A program made the translations under genes and the position numbers. Under the pieces are notes generated by a model. It was not told where the DNA came from and ran no database searches. It worked only from the letters and a program-made list of their open reading frames with translations. 64,000 nucleotides of DNA from assembly GCF_004917065.1 (NCBI RefSeq), contig NZ_SSYA01000003.1, positions 394,318-458,317 on the forward strand. Reading direction: 5' to 3'. Shown in pieces: positions 18,301 to 25,730 of this stretch. The first letter of the stretch is position 1, and the number at the start of each line of letters is the position of its first letter. This DNA comes from Geomonas ferrireducens (GTDB lineage: Bacteria > Desulfobacterota > Desulfuromonadia > Geobacterales > Geobacteraceae).

Positions 18301-18321
18301 GAAGAACTGGTAACAAGCAGC

Positions 18322-18361
18322 AAAAAGGCCCGCCGGGAAACCGGCGGGCCTTTCTTTTTTT
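18322..18361 (+). terminator. Rho-independent terminator after acnB
   Basis: Perfect 10-bp GC stem (GGCCCGCCGG 18327-18336 / CCGGCGGGCC 18341-18350), GAAA tetraloop, T-rich tract 18351-18361. Confidence 0.95.
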
Positions 18362-18395
18362 GTGGCGGCAGTTCGACTGCCTGGGAGTCCCAGCT

Positions 18396-18458
18396 GTCCG
18401 ACCTGTCCGACCTGTCCGACTGGTCCGACTGGTCCGACTGGTCCGACTGGTCCGACTG
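18396..18458. repeat. 9-bp tandem repeat array, 7 copies (GTCCGACTG family)
   Basis: Seven uninterrupted 9-bp units: two GTCCGACCT then five GTCCGACTG. It sits between the acnB terminator and the pepF stop codon, i.e. between convergent genes. Related arrays occur at 21629, 57262 and 57708. Confidence 0.95.
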
Positions 18459-18474
18459 TGGGCGGAGCCCGACG

Positions 18475-20241
18475 CTACAGCAGCGCTTTCAGCTCTGCGA
18501 TGAGATCGCCGAGGAGGTCGTAGCCCCCCTGCCAGAAGCTGGGGTCGCTGAAGACGATGCCTGCGGGTGCGAGGGTGTCGCCTGGCGACTTGGAGCCGCC
18601 ATCGGCCAGTATGCCGCGGTAGACGGGGACGAAGCTCTCGCGCTCCTTCAGGTAGCGCTGGAACAGCGACAGCACCACCAGTTCCGCGCAGGTGTAGGAG
18701 TAGCAGTAGAAACGTGCGTGGATGAAGTGGGAGATGTAGCTCCAGCCGTAGCGGTAAGGCTCGATCATCTCGACCGAGTCGCCGTAGAGCTTCGCGTTCT
18801 CGTCCCACCAGAGGTCGCAGAGCTCGTTCGCGGTGAGAAGGCCGTCGTTACGCCTTAGGTGCATCTGCTCCTCGAACCTGGTGAGGACGTTCTGCCTGAA
18901 GGTGGTGGCGATGATGTCCTCGATCTTCGCGCACAGAAGCGACTTCTTCACCTCCACGTCGGTCTCGCGCTCCAGCAACTGTCGAGTGAGGAGCATCTCG
19001 CCGAACACCGAGGCGGTCTCGGCAAGCGGCAGCGGCGGGTGGTAGTTGAGCATGGTCTGGCGCTGCGCAAGCAGGTAGTGGATGCCGTGCCCCACCTCGT
19101 GGGCGATGGTCGCCACGTCGCGCAGGTTGCCGGTGAAGTTCAAAAGCAGGTACGGCGGGAGCGCCGGGGTCATCCCCATGCAGAACGCGCCGCCGCTCTT
19201 GCCGGGACGGGGCATGACGTCCACACGCTTCCCGGTGAAGAAGGAGTCGGCGAGCTCAGCGAACTCTTCGGAGAACCCGCGGTACGCCTCAACCGTCATG
19301 GTGCGCGCTTCCTCGAAGCTGTATTTGCGGTCGCTCTCGGTGAGGGGGGCGTAGACGTCGGTGTTTTTCAGCCTAGGCATGCCGAGGAGCCGTGCTTTCA
19401 GGCGGAAGTATTCCTGTGCCAAGGGGTAGTTTTTCTCGGAGACCTGCATGAGGCTTTCGACCACCTCGTTGGGGATCTCGTTACCGAGGTTGGTCGGCTC
19501 CATCGGGTGCCGGTAGTTTCTGAGCTCCATCTCCTGGGAGTGGTCAAGCGCCACGTTGTTGAACACTGCGGAATAGAGGATGCCGTTTTCCTCGTGCTTC
19601 TTGAGGAAGGTGCCGAAGGCGCGCTCGCGCAGCCCTGCGTCCGGGTGATGCAAAAGGGCAAGCAGTTCCTCGCCGGTCACCTCTTTGGTCTCCCCGCCCA
19701 TCTCGAGGGTGTAGCGCAGGGAGGCGGAGACCTCGTCGAAGAGACGGCAGAAGGCCTGCACCCCGGTCAGGCTTTTTTGCGAAAGCAGGCTCTCCTCCCG
19801 CTCGGAAAGGGTGTGCGCCTTGAACTTGCGCAGCACCTCGAGGAAGTGGCGGTAGTTGTCGAGCAGGCTGTCTTTGGCGAACTTTTGAAACGGCTCTTCC
19901 TCCATCTGGATGATCTCCAGATCGAAGAAGAGGAGCTCCCGTCCCATGGCGTTGCCGAACTCCTCGGACTTCTGGGAGAGCCGTTTGTGCAGATCGCTCT
20001 CGCTGTCGGCGGCGAACAGCAGGTGTGCGTAGAGCTGCGGCACCGCCAGATTCTCCTGCAGCTTCTCGTAACTTTTAAGCGCCTCCAGCAACCCCTCGGC
20101 GGAGAGTTCGGCTACCTTGCCGCGGTAGCGCTCCCTGAACGCTGCAACCTGCGAAGTAGCACCCTCGAAAGCCTGGTTGAGCTCGGGTGCTGAAGGGGAA
20201 GAGTAAAGCGGGGTGGTATCCCAGCAGAGGTTGGTTGACAT
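18475..20241 (-). CDS. pepF: Oligoendopeptidase F-type metallopeptidase (M3 family)
   Basis: 588 residues, full M3B length. Zinc motif HEVGHG (TIAHEVGHGIHYL) in the C-terminal catalytic half; the N-terminal half is helical as in PepF/oligopeptidase folds. A cytoplasmic peptidase that degrades short peptides. Start chosen at 20241 because AGGAGG lies immediately upstream and a promoter with TTGACA-17-TACTAT precedes it; the frame stays open 42 codons further but without a binding site. Its 3' end faces acnB across a 9-bp repeat array. Confidence 0.94.
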   Translation of the reverse strand: MSTNLCWDTTPLYSSPSAPELNQAFEGATSQVAAFRERYRGKVAELSAEGLLEALKSYEKLQENLAVPQLYAHLLFAADSESDLHKRLSQKSEEFGNAMGRELLFFDLEIIQMEEEPFQKFAKDSLLDNYRHFLEVLRKFKAHTLSEREESLLSQKSLTGVQAFCRLFDEVSASLRYTLEMGGETKEVTGEELLALLHHPDAGLRERAFGTFLKKHEENGILYSAVFNNVALDHSQEMELRNYRHPMEPTNLGNEIPNEVVESLMQVSEKNYPLAQEYFRLKARLLGMPRLKNTDVYAPLTESDRKYSFEEARTMTVEAYRGFSEEFAELADSFFTGKRVDVMPRPGKSGGAFCMGMTPALPPYLLLNFTGNLRDVATIAHEVGHGIHYLLAQRQTMLNYHPPLPLAETASVFGEMLLTRQLLERETDVEVKKSLLCAKIEDIIATTFRQNVLTRFEEQMHLRRNDGLLTANELCDLWWDENAKLYGDSVEMIEPYRYGWSYISHFIHARFYCYSYTCAELVVLSLFQRYLKERESFVPVYRGILADGGSKSPGDTLAPAGIVFSDPSFWQGGYDLLGDLIAELKALL

Positions 20242-20289
20242 GGTTCCTCCTGAAGCTGATTTCCTAATGATTTCAAACGAATGCAACCG

Positions 20290-20318
20290 ATAGTAATGCA
20301 AGGTCGCCAAGGTGTCAA
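20290..20318 (-). promoter_or_regulatory. Promoter of pepF
   Basis: On the minus strand: TTGACA (20318-20313), 17-nt spacer, TACTAT (20295-20290); start about 40 nt before the pepF ATG. Confidence 0.62.
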
Positions 20319-20376
20319 GAAAGGGGAGGCGGGGTTTTGGTGGGTGAATCAGCGTCCGCTGCTGCATTTACGCGCC

Positions 20377-20404
20377 TTGACAACCAAAAGGGGCGCGATA
20401 GAAA
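20377..20404 (+). promoter_or_regulatory. Possible promoter of the small Fis-type HTH gene
   Basis: TTGACA (20377-20382), 16-nt spacer, TAGAAA (20399-20404). The following leader contains a G/C-rich hairpin at 20463-20487 (five G, inner GGC/GCC pair, five C). Confidence 0.4.
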
Positions 20405-20528
20405 TAGCTGCTGTTAAAAAAATATAATAATCGTGTATCAGCCGCTGACAGCTCTTCCCGGTGGGGGTGGCAGGGAGCCTCCCCCGCAAGTGGTTCTTTC
20501 GTTAACCGCTAGTGCGAGGATGGACGCC

Positions 20529-20909
20529 ATGAAAAAGCGTCAGGTGGTTCAGGATGCGGCTTATCAACCTGCACCGGGTACGGCAACAGGTTGTGACCGT
20601 TTCGGGGCAGGAAGCGGTGGTCAGTGCATCGTGTTGCAGCGGCTTTTTTCCTGCCGCAACGATGCGATGCCAACGGGCGCGGAAGCGGGGCACGGCGCGG
20701 ATGTCGGGTGCAGTGTTGGGGCCATGGCCTTCGCGTCACTCACCCTACGGGAAGCGCGGGACAGGATCGAGCGGTGGATGGTGTACGACGCGATCCGCGC
20801 CTGTGCGGGAAACATGAGCAAGGCGGCGGACATGCTGGGCGTCAGCCGTCCGGCCCTTTACGATCTGGTGAAGAAGTACGGGGTGTGCAGGATCAAGACG
20901 CGCGGCTGA
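20529..20909 (+). CDS. Small protein with C-terminal Fis-type helix-turn-helix (NtrC-like DNA-binding domain); start uncertain
   Basis: Up to 126 residues from ATG 20529 (GAGG nine nt upstream). Only the last about 60 residues are recognisable: LTLREARDRIERWMVYDAIR, then GNMSKAADMLGVSRPALYDL, the HTH_8/Fis domain found at the C-terminus of sigma-54 activators and PEP-CTERM-type response regulators. There is no receiver or AAA+ domain, and the N-terminal half looks like unconserved sequence, so either translation starts later (ATG 20724, 61 residues) or this is the remnant of a larger regulator. The HTH itself is intact. Target genes unknown. Confidence 0.55.
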   Translation: MKKRQVVQDAAYQPAPGTATGCDRFGAGSGGQCIVLQRLFSCRNDAMPTGAEAGHGADVGCSVGAMAFASLTLREARDRIERWMVYDAIRACAGNMSKAADMLGVSRPALYDLVKKYGVCRIKTRG

Positions 20910-20912
20910 CGG

Positions 20913-21608
20913 TCAGATACGTACCGCCATGCCGCCGTCGCGCGGAATCAGTTCGCTGAAATAATGGATGGTGTGAAAGTCTTTCGACTGGAGCGGCTGC
21001 ATCGTCGAGCTGAAGCGTCCGACGTAAATCAGGTAGCGGATGCCGAAGCGGCGCGCCGTGTCCAGGTTGGTCTCGCTGTCCTCTCCCAGCATGGTTCTTT
21101 CAGGATCGTACGGTACCTTCCTCTGCAGTTCCCCCCAGAAGAGCGGATCCTCCTTTGGCAGTCCCAGGTCGTGAGCCGAGATGATGCCGTCGAAGTAGCC
21201 GCCGATCGTGGTCCGGCGCAGTTTCAGGTTCAGCGTCTTACCGTGGGCGTTGGTGACCAGGTAGACCTTCTTGCCGTGCTGTCGCAGGAAGAGGAGGAAC
21301 TCTGTCACGAACGGGTGCACCGCGATCAGGTGGTGCACCTCCTCCTTGAGCACCGGGATGTCGAGGCCCAGCTGCGCGGACCAGTAATCGAGGTCGGTCC
21401 AGTTGAGGGTCTTCTCCTGGGAGCGGAACATGCGGTAGAGCTTTTCCCTCGCCGCGCTCTCGTCGATGCCGTTTTTTTCGGCGTAGCGCCTGGGGACGTG
21501 CTCCAGCCAGAAGTGGTCGTCGAAGTGGCGGTCCAGCAGGGTGCCGTCCATGTCGAGGTGGACCGTGTCGATGTGGTTCCAGTCTACTTGCAGTGGGGGG
21601 AGGGACAT
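20913..21608 (-). CDS. HAD-superfamily hydrolase, YrfG-type GMP/IMP nucleotidase
   Basis: 231 residues. HAD motif I DMDGTLLD (catalytic Asp pair), motif II in VYLVTNAHGK, motif III Lys in LGLPKEDPLFW, and motif IV GEDSETNLD. The N-terminal region (DTVHLDMDGTLLDRHFDDHFW, residues about 14-34) matches YrfG-like 5'-nucleotidases, which act on GMP and IMP. GGAGG-type binding site precedes the start. It lies downstream of thrC on the same strand, separated by a hairpin-forming repeat; it ends 4 nt from the convergent HTH gene. Substrate is family-based inference. Confidence 0.85.
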   Translation of the reverse strand: MSLPPLQVDWNHIDTVHLDMDGTLLDRHFDDHFWLEHVPRRYAEKNGIDESAAREKLYRMFRSQEKTLNWTDLDYWSAQLGLDIPVLKEEVHHLIAVHPFVTEFLLFLRQHGKKVYLVTNAHGKTLNLKLRRTTIGGYFDGIISAHDLGLPKEDPLFWGELQRKVPYDPERTMLGEDSETNLDTARRFGIRYLIYVGRFSSTMQPLQSKDFHTIHYFSELIPRDGGMAVRI

Positions 21609-21628
21609 TCAGGAGGTCTCTTTTCTTC

Positions 21629-21671
21629 GTCGGACCTGTCCGACTGGTCTGACCAGTCCGACAGGTCCGAC
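21629..21671. repeat. Inverted pair of 9-bp-family repeats forming a 19-bp hairpin
   Basis: Left arm 21629-21647 and right arm 21653-21671 are complementary at 18 of 19 positions, loop TCTGA. Each arm is two GTCSGAC-type units. It lies between thrC and the HAD gene on the minus strand and could end or process their mRNA. Confidence 0.88.
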
Positions 21672-21677
21672 GTCAGG

Positions 21678-23054
21678 CTAAGCATTGGCTTTCACGAAGG
21701 CTTTCACCAGCTCTTTGTCCGCAGCCATGATCTCGCAGCGCGTTTCCTTGCCCTGCAGCGCGGCGAGCTGGGGCGGCAGCACCGCGGGGGTGCCGATGGC
21801 ACGCTCGACGGCGTCACCGAACTTCGCCGGGTGCGCGGTGGCAAGGCATACGACGGCCGGATGCCCGTTCACGCACTCGAGGGCGGCGCGCACCCCGACC
21901 GCGGTGTGCGGGTCGAGAACGTAGCCGGTCTCCTTGTTGAAGGAGGCGATCGTGTCGAGGGTCTTCGCTTCGTCCACGGTGCAGCTCAGGAATTCGCTCT
22001 GCACGCGCTGCACCTCTTCTGCGGTGAAGACGATCTTGCCGGTCTGCTGCAGCTCGGCAAAGGCGCTTCTCACGCGCTCCGGGTTTTCGTTGAAGAGGTA
22101 ATAGAGGTAGCGCTCCAGGTTCGAGGCGAGCTGGATGTCCATGGAAGGGGAGACGGTCTGCACGACCTTCCCCAAAGAGTAGTCGCCGCTTTGCACGAAG
22201 CGCGAGAGGATGTTGTTCTCGTTGGTGGCAAGGAGGAGCTTTTCCACGGGTAGTCCCATGCTTTTCGCGAGGTAGCCCGCAAAGATGTCGCCGAAGTTCC
22301 CGGTCGGGACGGAGAATACCACTTTCCCCTGCTCGGGGAGCCTGCCCCAGGCGTAGAAGTAGTAGACCACCTGTGCGAGCACGCGGGCCCAGTTGATCGA
22401 GTTCACCGCGCCCAGCGCGTACTCCTTCTTGAATTCGAGGTCGTTGAACAGGGTCTTCACGATGTTCTGGCAGTCGTCGAAGGTCCCCTCTACGGCGATG
22501 TTGTGCACGTTGGCGTCGAGCACGCTGGTCATCTGCAGCGCCTGGATGGGCGAGGTCTTCAGGTGCGGATGCAGGATGAAGATGTTGATGTTCTCCTTGC
22601 CGCGCACCCCGGCGATGGCAGCACTCCCGGTGTCGCCGGAGGTGGCGCCCAGGATGTTCATCTTCTCGCCGCGCTCCTTCAAAAGGTACTCGAAGAGGTT
22701 TCCGAGCAGTTGCAGCGCCACGTCCTTGAAGGCGAGGGTGGGGCCGTGGAAGAGTTCCAGGATGTAGACGCCGTCCTTTTTCACCAGGGGCGTCGTCTCC
22801 TGGTGCTCGAAGGTCCCGTAGGAACGGTCGATGAGCGCCTTCAGATCGGCGGCCGGGATGTCGGTGGCGAAGAGGGATATGATATTGAAAGCGAGCTCAC
22901 GGTAGGGGAGCTTGGACCACGCGGCTAGGGTGTCGCGGTCGAGCTGCGGGATGCTCTCCGGCAGAATGAGGCCGCCGTCGGTGGCAAGACCCATCATTAC
23001 TGCGTCCTTGAACCCGATGGGGGTGATGTTTCCCCTGGTGCTTATGTATTTCAT
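21678..23054 (-). CDS. thrC: Threonine synthase
   Basis: 458 residues. PLP-dependent enzyme converting O-phospho-homoserine to threonine, last step of the pathway. Seen: N-terminal MKYISTRG with the DGGLILPE motif, PLP Lys in PTLAFKDVALQ, and ATSGDTGSAAIAG for phosphate binding; the length fits the long-type ThrC. The start at 23054 begins the conserved MKYISTRG; longer frames upstream are not supported. A promoter-like pair lies about 55-80 nt upstream. No other threonine gene is adjacent. Confidence 0.96.
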   Translation of the reverse strand: MKYISTRGNITPIGFKDAVMMGLATDGGLILPESIPQLDRDTLAAWSKLPYRELAFNIISLFATDIPAADLKALIDRSYGTFEHQETTPLVKKDGVYILELFHGPTLAFKDVALQLLGNLFEYLLKERGEKMNILGATSGDTGSAAIAGVRGKENINIFILHPHLKTSPIQALQMTSVLDANVHNIAVEGTFDDCQNIVKTLFNDLEFKKEYALGAVNSINWARVLAQVVYYFYAWGRLPEQGKVVFSVPTGNFGDIFAGYLAKSMGLPVEKLLLATNENNILSRFVQSGDYSLGKVVQTVSPSMDIQLASNLERYLYYLFNENPERVRSAFAELQQTGKIVFTAEEVQRVQSEFLSCTVDEAKTLDTIASFNKETGYVLDPHTAVGVRAALECVNGHPAVVCLATAHPAKFGDAVERAIGTPAVLPPQLAALQGKETRCEIMAADKELVKAFVKANA

Positions 23055-23105
23055 GTCGGTTCTCTTTCCTTTTACAGGTTTTTGTGCCGTTTCCGGCGAC
23101 GCCCA

Positions 23106-23134
23106 TATATAACAGCTAATGGTGTAAAAGTGAA
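23106..23134 (-). promoter_or_regulatory. Possible promoter of thrC
   Basis: Minus strand: TTCACT (23134-23129), 17-nt spacer, TATATA (23111-23106). Four of six matches in each box. Confidence 0.4.
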
Positions 23135-23413
23135 GCGATTGCTGGGCTGCTGACTGTGTTCGGGTGCAGCGCGGCTGCCGTGACTTCGAGGCGGCGACAG
23201 GGAGCATAGTGAAAAAAACAGAGATGTCTTAAATTGCCCCAATGTCACATGCGACGGCAAAAGATCTCCTTCTTTCCGGCAGAAGAAATATGGGCGCTGA
23301 ATGAGCCTAAGAACGTGCCTGAAAGCCCGAAAAAACGGCTCACTCTGGGAAAAAAGCGCTTGCATAAAGAAGGCTTCCATGGTAATTAATGGCGTACATG
23401 TTAATGTTCACTC
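23135..23413. other. Intergenic leader region between divergent thrC and rimP
   Basis: Together with flanking sites about 400 nt separate thrC from rimP. No convincing coding frame and no tRNA is visible (E. coli has tRNA-fMet before rimP). The last 60 nt are A/T-rich and contain a weak promoter-like pair (TTGCAT 23360-23365, 17 nt, TAATTA 23383-23388). Confidence 0.5.
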
Positions 23414-23444
23414 AAAAGTGAGCTCCTCCGGCTCGCTTTTTTTT
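23414..23444 (+). terminator. Terminator-like hairpin 17 nt before rimP (candidate attenuator)
   Basis: 10-bp stem with one G-U pair (AAAAGTGAGC 23414-23423 / GCTCGCTTTT 23431-23440), 7-nt loop, T-run to 23444. Being directly in front of rimP-nusA, it may attenuate the operon or end a short leader RNA. Confidence 0.75.
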
Positions 23445-23460
23445 ATGGGAAAACCTAGAG

Positions 23461-23940
23461 ATGGCCAAGGTAGATGTAGCAGAAAGAGTCACTGAAATCG
23501 TTGCAGAGATCGGCGCACCGCTCGGTATCGGGCTGGTCGACCTCGAGTACAAGCGCGAGGGGCGCGACATGGTGCTCAGGATCTTCCTCGAGAAGGAAGG
23601 CGGGATCACCCTGGACGACTGCGCCGACGTGAGCCGCCAGCTCTCCGACATCCTGGACGTCGAGGACTTCATGCCCGAGCGTTACGACCTGGAGGTCTCC
23701 TCGCCGGGGATCTGCCGTCCGCTCAAGAAGGTCGCCGACTACGAGCGTTTCGCGGGACACCTGGTGAAGGTGAAAACCTTTGAGATGCTGGCCGACGACG
23801 CGGGGAACAAGCGCAAGACCTTCACCGGGAAGCTCCTGGGGGTTGCGGACGGGGTGATCAGCATCGACCTTACCGAGGGGCAGCATGCTTCCATCCCTCT
23901 GGACAAAGTGGCCAAGGCCAACCTCGAATTCGAATTCTAA
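23461..23940 (+). CDS. rimP: Ribosome maturation factor RimP
   Basis: 159 residues, usual length. N-terminal alpha-beta domain (VTEIVAEIGAPLGIGLVDLE, with the family motif LEVSSPGICRPLK at about residues 77-89) and a C-terminal SH3-like barrel. Required for 30S subunit maturation. First gene of the conserved rimP-nusA-ylxR-infB cluster. The ribosome binding site is poor (GGGA 13 nt upstream, AGAG just before the ATG), and a terminator-like hairpin ends 17 nt upstream, so its expression is probably controlled in the leader. Confidence 0.96.
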   Translation: MAKVDVAERVTEIVAEIGAPLGIGLVDLEYKREGRDMVLRIFLEKEGGITLDDCADVSRQLSDILDVEDFMPERYDLEVSSPGICRPLKKVADYERFAGHLVKVKTFEMLADDAGNKRKTFTGKLLGVADGVISIDLTEGQHASIPLDKVAKANLEFEF

Positions 23941-23980
23941 AAATTTCTATTTGTAATTATCAGCAGAAGGAGACAGTCAC

Positions 23981-25135
23981 GTGGAAACGAGCTTTAACCT
24001 CAAGCACACGATCGACCAGATCGTAAAAGAGAAGGGTATCGATAAAAGTATTGTGGTAGAGGCGCTGGAACAGGCAGTACTGACGGCCGCCAACAAGAAA
24101 TTTCGTAATACCCGTGATCTGGAGGCGCACTATAACCCCGAGATCGGCGAGGTTGAGCTGTTCGAGTTCGTTACCGTCGTGGAAGAGGTGCAGGATTCCT
24201 ACCGCGAGATCGAGCTCGACGAGGCCCGCGAGGAGGATCCGGACGTCGAGATCGGCGACTCCATCGGCATGAAGATGGACGCCTCCGGCTTCTCCAGGAT
24301 CGCCGCGCAGACCGCGAAGCAGGTGATCATCCAGCGCGTGCGTGAGGCTGAGCGCGAAACCATCTTCAACGAGTTCCAGGAGCGCCAGGGCGAGATCGTG
24401 AACGGCGTCGTGCGCCGTTTCGAGAAGGGCGACCTGATCGTCGACCTCGGCCGCGCCGAGGCACTTCTCCCGCACAAGGAGCAGGCTCCGCGCGAGGTGT
24501 ACCGTCAGGGCGACCGCGTGAAGGCCCTCATAACCGAGATCCGCATGACCACCAAAGGGCCGCAGATCATGCTCTCCCGCACCCATCCCCAGATGCTCGC
24601 CAAGCTGTTCGAGGCCGAGGTTCCGGAGATCGCCGAGGGGATAGTCGAGATCAAGAGCGTCGTGCGCGAGCCGGGTGGGCGTGCCAAGATCGCCGTCTAC
24701 TCCCACGATGCCGACGTCGACCCGGTCGGCGCCTGCGTCGGTATGCGCGGCTCCCGCGTGCAGAACGTGGTCTCCGAGCTGCGCGGTGAGAAGATCGACA
24801 TCATCCCCTGGAGCGAGGACATCGCCCGCTTCGCTTGCAACGCCCTGGCCCCGGCCGTGGTCACCAAGGTGTACGTCGACGAGGAGGAGTACGCCATGGA
24901 GGTCATCGTGGCCGACGACCAACTCTCGCTCGCCATCGGCAAGCGCGGCCAGAACGTGCGTCTTGCCGCCAAGCTGACCGGGTGGAAGATCGACATCAAG
25001 AGCGAGACCCGCATGGCCGAGGCCGAGCTGCAGCAGTTCGCCTCCTACGACGGCACCGAGGCCGAAGAGGCAGAGGAAACCGCCGAGAGCGCAGAGAGTG
25101 CCGAGCCCGTGGTAGAGGCGACCGAAGAGGATTAG
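23981..25135 (+). CDS. nusA: Transcription elongation/termination factor NusA
   Basis: 384 residues. N-terminal RNA-polymerase-binding domain (about 1-125), S1 domain (about 130-200: GEIVNGVVRRFEKGDLIVDL), and two KH domains (about 230-340) with RVQNVVSELRGEKIDI and AIGKRGQNVRLAAKL. It lacks the two C-terminal acidic repeats of E. coli NusA, as in most non-enteric bacteria, and ends in a short Glu/Ala-rich tail. GTG start at 23981 with AAGGAG 12 nt upstream. One nucleotide separates its stop from the next ATG. Confidence 0.97.
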   Translation: METSFNLKHTIDQIVKEKGIDKSIVVEALEQAVLTAANKKFRNTRDLEAHYNPEIGEVELFEFVTVVEEVQDSYREIELDEAREEDPDVEIGDSIGMKMDASGFSRIAAQTAKQVIIQRVREAERETIFNEFQERQGEIVNGVVRRFEKGDLIVDLGRAEALLPHKEQAPREVYRQGDRVKALITEIRMTTKGPQIMLSRTHPQMLAKLFEAEVPEIAEGIVEIKSVVREPGGRAKIAVYSHDADVDPVGACVGMRGSRVQNVVSELRGEKIDIIPWSEDIARFACNALAPAVVTKVYVDEEEYAMEVIVADDQLSLAIGKRGQNVRLAAKLTGWKIDIKSETRMAEAELQQFASYDGTEAEEAEETAESAESAEPVVEATEED

Positions 25136-25136
25136 G

Positions 25137-25730
25137 ATGACGAAGGCCGCACCACAGAGAAGTTGCCTCGCCTGCCGTGAGACAAAGGACAAGGGCGAGC
25201 TGCTCCGCTTCGTGCTGGCCCCGGACCGTACCCTCGTACCGGATCTGCAGAACAAGCTCCCCGGGCGCGGCGCGTACACCTGCATGAAGGCTGTGTGTCT
25301 GAAGCTCGCGGCCCAGAAAAAGCAGTTCGCCCGCGGCTTCAAGGGGGATGTGCTGGGCGCCGACGCAGAGGGGCTGCTCAAGCAGGTGGTCCACAAGCTC
25401 GAGGAGCGCATCGCCTCCTACATCAGCCTCGCCAACAAGGCGGGGAAGGTGGTTTCAGGTTCGGATCAGGTACAGGAAAAGCTGAAGAAAGGTGGGGCGG
25501 GGCTTTTGTTCGTCGCCACCGATATATCGCCCGATATCGGCGAGAAGTTCAGGGGGCTCGCGAAGCTGAAGGATGTCCCCTGCATCTCCCTGTTCACCAA
25601 GGAACGCCTTGGCGAATTGCTGGGAAAGGAACTCAGAAGCGTCCTGGTTGTTATGGAAAGCGGCTTCGTGGGCTCGATTGAATTGGAAATGGAAAAGTAC
25701 AGGAACTTCTTTGAGGAGGAGCGTGAGTAG
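25137..25730 (+). CDS. YlxR (DUF448) - L7Ae/YlxQ-like fusion RNA-binding protein
   Basis: 197 residues. Residues about 1-85 are a YlxR/DUF448 domain (RSCLACRETKDKGELLRFV; LPGRGAYTC). Residues about 95-185 are an L7Ae/L30e-like domain (ASYISLANKAGKVVSGSDQV; GAGLLFVATDIS). In Firmicutes these are separate genes, ylxR and ylxQ, between nusA and infB; here they form one polypeptide in the same position. YlxR proteins have been linked to the RNase P RNA and L7Ae folds bind kink-turn RNA, so an RNA-related role is likely. The next start, infB, follows the stop directly. Confidence 0.9.
   Translation: MTKAAPQRSCLACRETKDKGELLRFVLAPDRTLVPDLQNKLPGRGAYTCMKAVCLKLAAQKKQFARGFKGDVLGADAEGLLKQVVHKLEERIASYISLANKAGKVVSGSDQVQEKLKKGGAGLLFVATDISPDIGEKFRGLAKLKDVPCISLFTKERLGELLGKELRSVLVVMESGFVGSIELEMEKYRNFFEEERE

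Noticed and set aside
18396-18458. CRISPR array
   Set aside because: The unit is 9 bp with no spacers, and there is no cas gene.
23055-23460. tRNA gene before rimP, as in E. coli
   Set aside because: No T-loop or cloverleaf pattern is visible in this gap.
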